A DNA stretch of 64,000 bases from Gammaproteobacteria bacterium (lineage in GTDB: Bacteria; Pseudomonadota; Gammaproteobacteria; Pseudomonadales; JAUIET01), in contig JAUIHW010000001.1 in the NCBI GenBank assembly GCA_030431775.1, forward strand, positions 134,900 to 198,899. The letters are read 5' to 3'. The notes beneath the pieces were generated by a model. It worked only from the letters and a program-made list of their open reading frames with translations. It was not told where the DNA came from and did no database searches. Of the stretch, positions 8,503-16,854 are shown one piece after another; positions within the stretch are counted from its first letter, which is position 1; each line of letters begins with the position of its first letter. The translations under genes and the position numbers were made by a program.

Positions 8503-9570
8503 ATGATATATAAAGTAATCCAATGGGGCACAGGCACACACGGCAAGCTCGCGCTGCGGGCGATTCTCGATCATCCCGAGCTGGAGCTTTGTGGAGTAAA
8601 GGTATTCAGCGAAGCCAAGCATGGCCTGGATGCAGGAGAGCTGTGCGGCCGACCAGCTACTGGCATACACGCTAGCATGAATCTAACCGACATCCTGGCC
8701 CTGGAGGCCGACTGTGTGGTGTATATGCCGCTGATGCCAGACCCAAAGGAAGTGCTTCAACTGGTCAAGTCAGGCAAGAATGTAGTTGCCTCTAATGGCT
8801 GGTTTTATCGTGGCAAGCGCAATATGGACTCGCTGGAACAGGCCTGCCGGGAGCATAATGTGTCGGTGCACGGTACCGGTATCCACCCCGGCGGCATCAC
8901 CGAAAAACTGCCACTGGTGGCTTCGGCTTTTGTACCCAATGTCAGCTATGTGCGCGCCGAGGAATTTTCCGATATTCGCACCTATGATGCTCCGGATGTG
9001 GTGACGGGTATTATGGGTTTCGGGCAGTCTGCCGCGGCCATGCAGGCCAGCCCAATGCTGAGCCTGCTGGGCGACGGGTTTTGCCAGTCGATAGACATGA
9101 TTGCTGATGCGCTGGGTATGGCCCTTGACGAAGAATATCGTACCCGGCACACCTTCAGCCTGGCCACGGCTGACATTGAAACGCCCTTTGGCACCCTGGA
9201 AAAAGACACAGTTGCCGCTCAGCGATTTGCCTGGGAAGGCACGGTGGGTGGCACAGCGGTTATTACTGCGGCAGTGAACTGGTACATGGGGCATGAACAC
9301 CTGGAGGCAGGTTGGGTGCTTGGCAAGGAGCGCTTTGAAATGGAGGTGGATGGCGACAGTCATATTCAACTCGTGACCGAGCACTTCCATCACGAAGGCG
9401 AGTACCAGGGCGCGGTGGATGAAGAGTCGGCAATTGTCGCCACGGCCAGCCATTGCGTGTGTTCGGTGCCGGCGGTGTGCGCCGCAACGCCCGGCTTGCG
9501 AAGCTACTTGGATTTGCCCCTGGTAACCGGGCGCGCAGCGGCCAGCCTGCGTTCTGCGGAGCGCAACTGA
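8503..9570 (+). CDS. DapB-like NAD(P)H-dependent dehydrogenase (2,4-diaminopentanoate dehydrogenase-like family)
   Basis: Protein of 355 residues with a strong GGGAGG site ahead of ATG 8503. The N-terminus is a Rossmann dinucleotide-binding fold (YKVIQWGTGTHGK). It is followed by the DapB-type segment VVYMPLMPD and SGKNVVASNGW. The C-terminal half contains HGTGIHPGG, also typical of the dihydrodipicolinate-reductase-like amine dehydrogenase family found in catabolic clusters. It is clearly not DapB itself, which is shorter and has a different lysine motif. The substrate is unknown. Its stop overlaps the next start (TGATG), and the following two genes appear to form one operon with it. Confidence 0.8.
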   Translation: MIYKVIQWGTGTHGKLALRAILDHPELELCGVKVFSEAKHGLDAGELCGRPATGIHASMNLTDILALEADCVVYMPLMPDPKEVLQLVKSGKNVVASNGWFYRGKRNMDSLEQACREHNVSVHGTGIHPGGITEKLPLVASAFVPNVSYVRAEEFSDIRTYDAPDVVTGIMGFGQSAAAMQASPMLSLLGDGFCQSIDMIADALGMALDEEYRTRHTFSLATADIETPFGTLEKDTVAAQRFAWEGTVGGTAVITAAVNWYMGHEHLEAGWVLGKERFEMEVDGDSHIQLVTEHFHHEGEYQGAVDEESAIVATASHCVCSVPAVCAATPGLRSYLDLPLVTGRAAASLRSAERN

Positions 9571-9974
9571 TGGACTCGGTCGCACTGAAGCGAATTCTCA
9601 CTGACTACCGCCGCATAGCGGTGGTCGGTTTGTCAGCCAAAGAGCATCGCGCAAGCCACCAGGTTGCTCAGTATCTGTTGGCGCATGGTTATGAAGTTAT
9701 TCCGGTCAACCCAGCCTATGATGAGGTGCTCGGTCTGCCCTGCTACCCAAGCCTGGCAGCAGTTCCCGGCCCGGTTGAAATCGTTGATCTGTTTCAGCGC
9801 AGCGAGCGGGTGCTACCTTTTGTGGATGATGCCATTCAGATTGGTGCCCGGGTGGTGTGGATGCAGCTGGATGTAGTGCATGAAGAAGCGGCGGCCAAAG
9901 CGCGTGCAGCAGGGCTGGAAGTGGTGATGGACCGCTGCCCGAAGATAGAACACGCACGGTTATTGGCGGGCTGA
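9570..9974 (+). CDS. CoA-binding domain protein (YccU-like)
   Basis: Small protein of 134 residues. The track ORF begins far upstream inside the previous gene, but ATG 9570 overlaps that gene's stop by one base and gives a normal family N-terminus. It has the CoA_binding Rossmann-like fold: IAVVGLSAKEHRASH near the N-terminus, YEVIPVNPAYDEVLG, then VDLFQRSE and GARVVWMQLDV. The Cys-containing end (VVMDRCPKIEHARL) matches the YccU/succinyl-CoA-synthetase-like small family. The biochemical role of this family is not established; binding of CoA or an acyl-CoA is the usual assumption. Translational coupling to the dehydrogenase suggests a shared pathway. Confidence 0.85.
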   Translation: MDSVALKRILTDYRRIAVVGLSAKEHRASHQVAQYLLAHGYEVIPVNPAYDEVLGLPCYPSLAAVPGPVEIVDLFQRSERVLPFVDDAIQIGARVVWMQLDVVHEEAAAKARAAGLEVVMDRCPKIEHARLLAG

Positions 9975-10007
9975 GCGTACCGGGTTCTTTGCCACAGGAG
10001 TAGCCGA

Positions 10008-11021
10008 GTGCGAGTTATTGCCAATTTGATTACTGAGCTAGGCAGCGTGCCGAACAAAACAGTCGAGGCGGAGAAGCTCGGATATGACGCCGCCTACAGT
10101 GCCGAAATAAATAACGATCCGTTTCTGCCGCTGGCTCTGGCTGCGGAGCACAGCAACTCCATCGAGCTGATGACCTCTATTGCTGTGGCTTTTGCGCGCA
10201 ACCCAATGACGCTGGCGAATACCGCGCACGACCTGAACGAGTTCAGCCAGGGCCGCTTTGTACTTGGAATCGGCTCGCAAATAAAACCGCACATCACTCG
10301 GCGCTTATCCATGCCGTGGTCGCGTCCAGCGGCGCGAATGCGTGAATTTATTCTGGCGATGCGGGCAATCTGGGATTGTTGGCACCAGGGCACAAGTTTG
10401 GACTTTAACGGCGAGTTCTACACCCATAACCTGATGACGCCAATGTTCGTGCCGGCATCCAGAGATTTCGCTGCCCCCAAAGTAAGACTGGCCGCCGTTG
10501 GCCCGTTGATGACCGAGGTGGCAGCCGAAGTGGCCGATGGCATGATTGCCCACGGTTTTACAACCGCTGAGTATTTACGTCAGGTAACCTGGCCGGCGAT
10601 TGACAAGGGCCTGGCAAAATCCGGGCGAGCGCGCTCAGAATTTGACGTTTGCTGTCCGATTGTGGTGGTGTCCGGTGTAGACGAACAGCAGTTCGAGGCC
10701 AATCTTGCAGCGGTTAAAATGCAATTGGCCTTTTACGCCTCCACGCCCGCCTACAAACCGGTACTGGAACTGCATGGCTGGGAGGGTTTGCAGGAGGAAG
10801 CCCACCGTATGTCCCGCAATGGACATTGGCAGGCCATGGCTGAGTTGATTGAGCCTGATATCCTGAACGAGTTTGCCCTCGTTGCAGAAACTCCAGGGCG
10901 TATTGCCGCGCTCATGCATGAGCGTTACAGCGGCTTGGTGGACAGCTGGGAATGCACTTTTGACAGTGGTGACGCGGCGCTACAGCAGCAACTCATTAAG
11001 AACATTCAAGGTATTAGTTGA
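10008..11021 (+). CDS. Luciferase-like monooxygenase family oxidoreductase (F420-type subfamily)
   Basis: TIM-barrel flavin or deazaflavin oxidoreductase of 337 residues starting at GTG 10008, with AGGAG eight to ten bases upstream. The LLM-class features are GYDAAYSAE, the LMTSIAVAFARNPM segment, LNEFSQGRFVLGIGSQ, and a downstream VAAEVADGMIAHGF. This matches the group annotated as probable F420-dependent oxidoreductases in actinobacteria. In a gammaproteobacterium the cofactor could instead be FMN, and nothing in the window makes F420. It is the last gene of the DapB-like/CoA-binding operon, 33 bases after the previous stop. Confidence 0.85.
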   Translation: MRVIANLITELGSVPNKTVEAEKLGYDAAYSAEINNDPFLPLALAAEHSNSIELMTSIAVAFARNPMTLANTAHDLNEFSQGRFVLGIGSQIKPHITRRLSMPWSRPAARMREFILAMRAIWDCWHQGTSLDFNGEFYTHNLMTPMFVPASRDFAAPKVRLAAVGPLMTEVAAEVADGMIAHGFTTAEYLRQVTWPAIDKGLAKSGRARSEFDVCCPIVVVSGVDEQQFEANLAAVKMQLAFYASTPAYKPVLELHGWEGLQEEAHRMSRNGHWQAMAELIEPDILNEFALVAETPGRIAALMHERYSGLVDSWECTFDSGDAALQQQLIKNIQGIS

Positions 11022-11030
11022 GGCACGGCT

Positions 11031-11522
11031 TCACGGCTTTTTTAACGGTAGTCTCAGAATTTGCGGCGTGCGCCCAAGTAAGTCCAAAAACCGCCTGAGC
11101 TGCTCCATCGACAAACTCAGCGTCGCGGTATTTACCAAGGGGTGACAGAGAATAGCGGTGTCAGCCCAAACCTCGGCATCGATGACCAGTTCTACCCGCT
11201 GTGCGCTGTCGTTCATGATGGACAGTACTGAGACGGCGCCCGGTTGAACGCCCAGAAACTCCTGCAGTTGCTCCGGTGAAGCGAAATTAAAGCGTCCTGC
11301 GCCCAGATGTTTTGCCAGCGCCGTCAAATCAATAAACTTGTCCTCTTGAAAAACCAGGAGAAACAGTCGCTCCGACTTTCTGCTGCGCAGAAACAGGTTT
11401 TTGGTGCGCGCACCCGGTAACTCTGGGATGACTGCTTTTGCCTCTTCATTGGTGAACACAGCGGGATGGTCCACGCGCTGGTATTCGATGTGATTGGCGT
11501 CGAGGAATTCGATGGCTTGCAT
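11031..11522 (-). CDS. Prolyl-tRNA deacylase-like protein (YbaK/ProX editing domain)
   Basis: Free-standing trans-editing domain of 163 residues. The YbaK/aminoacyl-tRNA-deacylase fold is indicated by YQRVDHPAVFTNEEA, GARTKNLFLRSRK, KFIDLTALAKHLGAGRFNFAS, LGVQPGAVSVLS and CHPLVNTATLSLS. This pattern is that of ProXp-ala/PrdX proteins, which hydrolyse Ala-tRNA(Pro) formed by prolyl-tRNA synthetase. It is convergent with the LLM gene (nine bases apart) and lies downstream of the SDR gene on the same strand. The family call is firm; the exact tRNA specificity is inferred from the family. Confidence 0.9.
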   Translation of the reverse strand: MQAIEFLDANHIEYQRVDHPAVFTNEEAKAVIPELPGARTKNLFLRSRKSERLFLLVFQEDKFIDLTALAKHLGAGRFNFASPEQLQEFLGVQPGAVSVLSIMNDSAQRVELVIDAEVWADTAILCHPLVNTATLSLSMEQLRRFLDLLGRTPQILRLPLKKP

Positions 11523-11558
11523 GGCAGTCGAAAAAACGTGTACCGAAAGTCGACGGCG

Positions 11559-12425
11559 TCAGTCGCCGCAATAGGCGGGTGAGCCCGGTGACCGGTAGCG
11601 GTCCATCGGGCTTCGCAAAGCATCACTGCCATAGTAATGGCCAGAGTTGGCAACGTCGCCAAACAACAAATGCATGACCACGCGGGCCCCATCTGCGGGC
11701 TGCTTCATGCCAAGCTCCGCTGCTGTTTGGCCCGAGCCGCGCGTCAACTCCCGAGACAGATCAGTTTCAATATAGCCTGGTGTACAGGCATTAATCATCA
11801 ACTGCGGGTTGTCGCGTGCGCAGATCATCGAGTAAAGGTTGGCGCAGGCTTTGGACAGGCCATAATCGGCGTCACCGGGTAGTCCTGGTAACTCACTCGA
11901 AGTCAAACACTGCTGCATGAACTCGTCCAGCTGCTGCCAACTTGCATGAGAGTCCATAAAAAAACGCTGCCATTGCGCGCTGCATCGGGCCACGTAGTTG
12001 GGCCCGGATGCCGAAGTAACATTAACCACCCGGCTGCCGTTTTGCATCAACGGAATAAACTGCTCGCTAACCTGCCGCAGCCCGTAGCTGTTTACCGCGA
12101 GCATATCGGCCCGTGAGCCTATGGCAATTCCTGCATTATTCACCAGCCCGGCAAGTTGGTCGCCTCGGGCCTGCAGGTTCTCGGTCACCTGCGCGAAGGC
12201 CGTTGCCACAGCCTGCTCATCGCTTACATCCAGGTCAATGACATCAACCCGGTCGCTGCTGCAAGCAGTATTCGCCAACACAGTATTGCGCGCCGCTTCG
12301 CCACGCGCCGCATCACGGGACCCCAGCAGAACCCTATAGTCGAGCTGTTCGCGTAAAATGGCCTCAACGATCGCCAGACCGATGCCTTTGTTTGCTCCGC
12401 TTACCAGGATTGCTGGCATAGTCAT
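11559..12425 (-). CDS. Short-chain dehydrogenase, carbonyl-reductase-like
   Basis: SDR of 288 residues. The track starts 14 residues upstream; I prefer ATG 12425 (MTMPAILVSG) because the cofactor motif then sits at the normal distance. Cofactor motif GANKGIG, structural NNAGIA, catalytic Ser in VNVTSASG and the YGLSK dyad are all present. The long insertion before YGLSK and the CTPGYIETDLS segment resemble eukaryotic carbonyl reductase (CBR1-type) SDRs, which use NADPH to reduce carbonyls. Divergent from the next SDR gene with 216 bases between the starts. The physiological substrate is unknown. Confidence 0.85.
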   Translation of the reverse strand: MTMPAILVSGANKGIGLAIVEAILREQLDYRVLLGSRDAARGEAARNTVLANTACSSDRVDVIDLDVSDEQAVATAFAQVTENLQARGDQLAGLVNNAGIAIGSRADMLAVNSYGLRQVSEQFIPLMQNGSRVVNVTSASGPNYVARCSAQWQRFFMDSHASWQQLDEFMQQCLTSSELPGLPGDADYGLSKACANLYSMICARDNPQLMINACTPGYIETDLSRELTRGSGQTAAELGMKQPADGARVVMHLLFGDVANSGHYYGSDALRSPMDRYRSPGSPAYCGD

Positions 12426-12449
12426 TCCCAATGTACTTTCAATGGGTGG

Positions 12450-12459
12450 CAGTATACTG
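12450..12459. promoter_or_regulatory. Perfect 10-bp palindrome in a divergent SDR promoter region
   Basis: CAGTATACTG is self-complementary and lies 25 bases upstream of the reverse-strand SDR start. It could overlap that gene's core promoter or be an operator half-region. A short palindrome of this length can arise by chance, so the call is weak. Confidence 0.3.
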
Positions 12460-12593
12460 TGCGGCAAAAGCAGAATACAAAGTGAGAAAGATCATCAGCC
12501 TTCTGCACTATAGCGATAGGAGATGAGGGGCCGAACCGGAGTATTCGAATCATGGCCGCTATTCAGGTACTATTGCCGCGCAAATGAACCAAT

Positions 12594-12611
12594 GCGGCTG
12601 TAATTAGCCGC
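12594..12611. repeat. Inverted repeat in the leader of the HSD10-like gene
   Basis: GCGGCT and AGCCGC flank a 6-base AT-rich centre, just ahead of the GAGGAG ribosome-binding site of the gene at 12642. It could be an operator or an mRNA hairpin. No T-run follows, so it is not a terminator. Confidence 0.35.
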
Positions 12612-12641
12612 GCTCATCAGCCAGCGTTTTGAGGAGAACCA

Positions 12642-13412
12642 ATGAATTTATCGGGTAAAACGGCAATCATCACCGGCGGTGCGTCCGGTCTTGGTGAAGC
12701 AACCGTGCGGCGGCTGCACGACAGAGGTGTCAAGGTAGCAATTTTTGACTTAAATGAACAACGTGCTGCCAGCATCATCGAGGAACTGGGCGACAGTGTT
12801 GCCTTCTTTAAGGTCAATGTTAGCGATGAAGATTCAGTGGCCGCGGCTTTGGCCGGTACTGTCGAACAATTTGGCGATGTCCACATCTGTTGCAATTATG
12901 CCGGTATTGCCAGTGCGGAAAAAACCGTCGGGCGCGAAGGGCCGCACAAGCTGGATGTGTTCAAACAGGTTCTGAATGTTAACCTGATCGGTACCTTCAA
13001 CGTGCTGCGTCTGGTAGCGCACCAGATGAGTCAGCAAGCGACCATTACCGACGACGGTCAGCGTGGCGTTATCATCAACACCGCGTCGGTGGCCGCGTTT
13101 GAAGGTCAGATTGGGCAGGCGGCCTACAGCGCTTCGAAAGGCGGCATTGTCGGAATGACTTTGCCAATCGCCAGGGACCTCGCGAGCTTTGGCATACGGG
13201 ACAATACCATTGCGCCAGGATTGATTCACACACCCTTGTTTGATTCCCTGCCCGAGAAAGCTTATAAATCCCTGGAAGCGTCGGTACTGAACCCGCAGCG
13301 CCTCGGCAAACCGGATGAAATTGCCCACCTCGCGCAAAGCATTGCCGAAAACGATTACATTAATGGCGAATGCATCAGGATGGACGCCGGTATCCGTATG
13401 CAGCCCCGTTAA
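12642..13412 (+). CDS. Short-chain dehydrogenase, 3-hydroxyacyl-CoA dehydrogenase type 2 (HSD10)-like
   Basis: SDR of 256 residues with GAGGAG before ATG 12642. The NAD-binding motif is TGGASGLG. The usual NNAG is NYAG here. The catalytic Ser lies in IINTASVAAFEGQIGQ and the Tyr-Lys pair in YSASK. The insertion with TITDDGQRGVIINTASVAAFEGQ and the segment IAPGLIHTPLF are characteristic of the HSD17B10/FadB2x group. That group oxidises 3-hydroxyacyl-CoA esters with NAD, including branched-chain and steroid-derived acyl-CoAs. It lies 16 bases before a PaaG-like crotonase on the same strand, which supports a beta-oxidation-type role. Confidence 0.88.
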   Translation: MNLSGKTAIITGGASGLGEATVRRLHDRGVKVAIFDLNEQRAASIIEELGDSVAFFKVNVSDEDSVAAALAGTVEQFGDVHICCNYAGIASAEKTVGREGPHKLDVFKQVLNVNLIGTFNVLRLVAHQMSQQATITDDGQRGVIINTASVAAFEGQIGQAAYSASKGGIVGMTLPIARDLASFGIRDNTIAPGLIHTPLFDSLPEKAYKSLEASVLNPQRLGKPDEIAHLAQSIAENDYINGECIRMDAGIRMQPR

Positions 13413-13428
13413 CCACCAGAGTTGTCGC

Positions 13429-14208
13429 ATGAGCTATGAGTGCATTGAATATTCAGTGAATGATGCGGTTGCCGAAGTGCGACTGAATCGACCCGCCATT
13501 GGCAATGCGCTGAGCCTCGCTTTGTTACAGGAGATGAACAGCGCCTTTCAGGCTGCGGAAAGCGATCCCTCAGTGCGAGTGGTATTGTTAAGCGCCAGTG
13601 GTAAGAACTTCTGTGTTGGCGCAGATCTGCAGGACGCCGCCGCCCTGGAAAAGCCGGTTGACCAGCATCTGCTGGAAGATCACTTGCCCAATTTGCTGGC
13701 GATTCGTTGCTCCCAGAAAACCTATATCGCCGTTACACAAGGTGCGTTGGCCGGTATTGGTGGGGCCTATGCGCTGCTCAGCGACGTGACAATCATGGCG
13801 GATAACGCCTATCTGTATCAGGCATTTCTGCCGATTGGTCTGGTGCCCGACGGCGGCATAACCTGGCTGTTGGGTCGACACCTGGGTTACAAACGAGCTT
13901 TCAAGCTAATTTCTGAAGCGACCAAGCTCGATGCGGCGACTTGTCTGGATTGGGGGCTGGCCAGCGATGTGGTTCCACTGGAAGAGCTTACTCGTGCTGC
14001 GGGCGCCAAAGCGCGACAGCTGGCGTCTGTCGCGCCACTTGCGTTGTCAGCCAGCAAGCAATTGCTTAACCGCGTGTTTGAAGAGGATTTCCCGGCGGCC
14101 GTTGCTGCTGAAGCCGAGCAACAGCTTAAAATGTTAAAGTCCGAGGACGCGGCCGAAGGCGTGGCAGCCTTTCTTGAGAAGCGCCGGCCAGTTTTCAAAG
14201 GTCGCTGA
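13429..14208 (+). CDS. Enoyl-CoA hydratase/isomerase family protein, PaaG-like
   Basis: Crotonase of 259 residues. The track ORF extends upstream into the SDR gene; ATG 13429 (MSYECIEYSV) gives a standard N-terminus. The oxyanion-hole motifs are FCVGADL and GALAGIGGAYALLSD. The following IGLVPDGGITWLLGR resembles the PaaG/isomerase branch, where an Asp serves catalysis, rather than the classical hydratase with two glutamates. The C-terminus VAAFLEKRRPVFKG is standard for the family. Likely an acyl-CoA isomerase or hydratase working with the SDR directly upstream. Substrate not determined. Confidence 0.88.
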   Translation: MSYECIEYSVNDAVAEVRLNRPAIGNALSLALLQEMNSAFQAAESDPSVRVVLLSASGKNFCVGADLQDAAALEKPVDQHLLEDHLPNLLAIRCSQKTYIAVTQGALAGIGGAYALLSDVTIMADNAYLYQAFLPIGLVPDGGITWLLGRHLGYKRAFKLISEATKLDAATCLDWGLASDVVPLEELTRAAGAKARQLASVAPLALSASKQLLNRVFEEDFPAAVAAEAEQQLKMLKSEDAAEGVAAFLEKRRPVFKGR

Positions 14209-14220
14209 ATCCGGCCGGGC

Positions 14221-15651
14221 TCAATCGGTCGGTCCGGTCAGGTCTCGTTGCAGCGTGCGGCTGGCGCATAGATATAACGCTCCGCCAACCAGGAAAATCA
14301 GGCTTGTGACAACCATGGCCAGGCCCAGACCACTGGCATTGGCGGCAAGACAGGCGTCGGCTTTCGCCTGACCAAGCGTGGCAATCAACGCTTCGGCCGA
14401 GCCTTTACACATTTGCAGAGTCAATTCTGTGCCATGCGCGGACGCCGCGATGTCGCTTGCTGTAAAGAGGTCACTGAGTACTCCAAGAAACAGCGGCCCC
14501 AGCCCGTAGCCGATAATATTGATGACAAACAGCATAATGGCGACGGCAGTGGCGCGCGAGCGCGCATCGGCAATGCCCTGGCAGACCGTGTACTGGGCAC
14601 CGAGATAGCTGTAGTGCAGGAGGGCGCCCAACATAACCGACCCAATGGCCAAATGAAAGTTGGGCGTGACGAAGGCAAACACATAAAACGGCACGCTGGC
14701 GATCAGGCCGGCTCCGGGTATCAAAACCACGGCGTTTGGCATTCGCGGGCTGAGTTTTTCGGTGAGATAGCCGCCCGAGAACACGCCGGCCGACGCGGCC
14801 AGACCTGCAGGCACCGACACGGTCAGCGCGACCTCGGTGAGTGAAACCGGAAAGGCGCGCTGAAAATAAGCCACTTTGAATGCCGTGAGGGCGTAGCCGA
14901 CAAACGCAACCAGCGTTGCTGCCGCACAATTCAGCCAGAAAGTGGGTTTATCGCTAAGCTTTCCGAGGGTAACGCGCAGATTGTCGCTGCCACGTTGCTC
15001 GGTGCCCGGTGGGTCGGTGTAGCCGCGCGGAGGCTCCCTGGTGGTGACCCAGAAGATCACACCGATCAACACGCCAGGCGCGCCCAACACCAGGAAGGCG
15101 GTGCGCCAGTCAAACGCATCGGCGATGGGGCCGCCCAAGGCGGCCGCCAAAACGCTTCCCAGGGTGACACCCATCGCATAGGTGCCCATTGCCCGGGCCC
15201 GGCTATTTGGCGGGAAGTAATCGGCAATGATTGAATTGGCGGCGGGCGTCAGCCCGGCCTCACCAATACCGACGCCAACACGAAACACCAGCAGTGACAG
15301 AAAACCACCGGCAAAGCCGCATAATGCGGTCATTACCGACCAGACAATGACGCTGAGCGCGATGATCCGCACCCGATTATAGCGTTCCGCCAGACGCGCG
15401 ATAGGGATGCCCAGCAGGGTATACAGTGTGGCAAACACCAGCCCGGACAACAGGCCGAACTGCCAGTCCTGCAACTGGAATTCCTCGATGATTGGCTGCG
15501 CCAGAATCTGGATCAGAATGCGATCGATAAAATTCAGCGTATACAGCACGGTCAGCGCGATCAGCACGTACTGCCGGTAAAACGGTGTCCCATAACCTTG
15601 CGGCTGATTTGCTGTGGTCGTGTCGGAAGCTATGTTGTTATTGTTATGCAT
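14221..15651 (-). CDS. MFS transporter, spinster-like
   Basis: Major-facilitator protein of 476 residues with about twelve predicted membrane segments. The track's TTG start (15666) is less likely than ATG 15651, followed by an Asn-rich cytoplasmic start. Family features include TLNFIDRILIQILAQPI in TM1, the loop 2-3 motif region RLAERYNRVR, FRVGVGIGEAGLTPAANSIIADYFP in TM4-5, and FDWRTAFLVLG. This set is typical of bacterial proteins grouped with spinster-family lipid transporters, common next to catabolic clusters for hydrophobic substrates. It is the last gene of a reverse operon with the MBL-fold and D-aminoacylase-like genes (15-base gap to the former). Confidence 0.88.
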   Translation of the reverse strand: MHNNNNIASDTTTANQPQGYGTPFYRQYVLIALTVLYTLNFIDRILIQILAQPIIEEFQLQDWQFGLLSGLVFATLYTLLGIPIARLAERYNRVRIIALSVIVWSVMTALCGFAGGFLSLLVFRVGVGIGEAGLTPAANSIIADYFPPNSRARAMGTYAMGVTLGSVLAAALGGPIADAFDWRTAFLVLGAPGVLIGVIFWVTTREPPRGYTDPPGTEQRGSDNLRVTLGKLSDKPTFWLNCAAATLVAFVGYALTAFKVAYFQRAFPVSLTEVALTVSVPAGLAASAGVFSGGYLTEKLSPRMPNAVVLIPGAGLIASVPFYVFAFVTPNFHLAIGSVMLGALLHYSYLGAQYTVCQGIADARSRATAVAIMLFVINIIGYGLGPLFLGVLSDLFTASDIAASAHGTELTLQMCKGSAEALIATLGQAKADACLAANASGLGLAMVVTSLIFLVGGALYLCASRTLQRDLTGPTD

Positions 15652-15666
15652 GATTGTTCTCGCCAA

Positions 15667-16779
15667 TCAATCGAAATCCAGCCCCTCAGGCTGCTGTTGA
15701 TACCAGTCTACGCCGTGGTCGTCACGATTGCGGCGGGCCTGGCGGCGGCCCAGCAGGCAGTTCAAATGCGCCAGAGATTCTCCGGTAGCCAGGCCTTGTG
15801 AACCTGAGTCAATGTCCCGCGTAAACAGGGCCGGGAAGCAGTCTACTGCGCGGCGCGGCGTTTCCAGGAAGTTATACAGGCTGTCCAGGTCTCTTTCGTG
15901 CGCCTCGATTAATTGCGTAAGGCGCACGTGCAGTCCGTAGAAGGGAGTTTCATGCGCCGGCAGGACCAGTAAGTCATCAGGCAAGCGCTCACGGAGACGT
16001 GCGCAGGAGCGTAACCATTCTTCCAAAGGATCGCCGTGCGGCTCGGTGGGAAACACACTGATATTGGACGTGATTCTGGGCAATACCTGGTCGCCGGAGA
16101 TCAACAGTTTCAGCGCCGGACAGTAAAGGCAGACGTGCTCCGGTGAGTGACCGCTACCAACCACAACCTGCCAGTAGCGGTCGTTGATCAGAATGGTCTC
16201 GCCGTCCACTACGCGCCGGAAACTGTCGGGTATTGGATGAATGGCCCGGCCAAAATTGCCGAATACTTTGCGGTAATTCTCCAGCTGTTCGTCATCGTAG
16301 CCCGCCGCCCGGTAAAATTTGATGGCTACATCCGGCGCTTCCCGACCGGTATCGCTGGCCATGGCCCGGCACATCAAAAATTCTTCGCGCGACATCCACA
16401 GTTCGGCATTGAAGCGTTCCACCAGCCAACCGGCCAGGCCTACATGGTCGGGGTGCATATGGGTGCATATGACCCGGTTAATGGGTTTGCCTTGCAGAAA
16501 TCCGCCGAACAAACCCTCCCAAACCTCGCGTGATTTCTCCAGGTCCAGGCAGGTATCAACGACCGTCCAGCTGTCACCATCCTCCAGCAGCCAGATGTTG
16601 ATATGGTCAAGTGACATGGGCATGGGGATGCGCGCCCACCAGACGCCATCAGCCACGGCAATGGGCTGTACTTCGGTCGGACCGGTGTTTCGGCCCCAGG
16701 GATACTTCAGGCCACGGTATGTTTCTGGGTCGGTGTCGGTGGTAAGCAAGCTGGAATTCCTGAGCAATTGAACGGGCAC
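15667..16779 (-). CDS. MBL-fold metallo-hydrolase
   Basis: Metallo-beta-lactamase-fold hydrolase of 370 residues, start GTG 16779. The metal-binding signature HMHPDH is intact, followed by the later ligands in GSGHSPEH and LLISGDQVLP, and the C-terminal PAHETPF. A C-terminal helical extension of about 80 residues follows. The architecture is that of the glyoxalase-II/LACTB2-like branch, hydrolysing thioesters or related compounds. A tandem 10-base duplication (16451-16470) encodes the start of the metal motif. It sits between a D-aminoacylase-like enzyme and an MFS transporter, all likely one operon. Substrate unknown. Confidence 0.88.
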   Translation of the reverse strand: MPVQLLRNSSLLTTDTDPETYRGLKYPWGRNTGPTEVQPIAVADGVWWARIPMPMSLDHINIWLLEDGDSWTVVDTCLDLEKSREVWEGLFGGFLQGKPINRVICTHMHPDHVGLAGWLVERFNAELWMSREEFLMCRAMASDTGREAPDVAIKFYRAAGYDDEQLENYRKVFGNFGRAIHPIPDSFRRVVDGETILINDRYWQVVVGSGHSPEHVCLYCPALKLLISGDQVLPRITSNISVFPTEPHGDPLEEWLRSCARLRERLPDDLLVLPAHETPFYGLHVRLTQLIEAHERDLDSLYNFLETPRRAVDCFPALFTRDIDSGSQGLATGESLAHLNCLLGRRQARRNRDDHGVDWYQQQPEGLDFD

Positions 16780-16854
16780 GAAGGCGCCAATGATACGCCA
16801 ATGCCACGCTGAGGTGCGACCGTTACGCGGCGATTGCTCTGCGTGATGGGCTTA

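Noticed and set aside
16451-16470. Tandem 10-bp duplication GGGTGCATAT in the MBL-fold gene
   Set aside because: It encodes the normal His-Met-His metal motif and is explained by the protein sequence.
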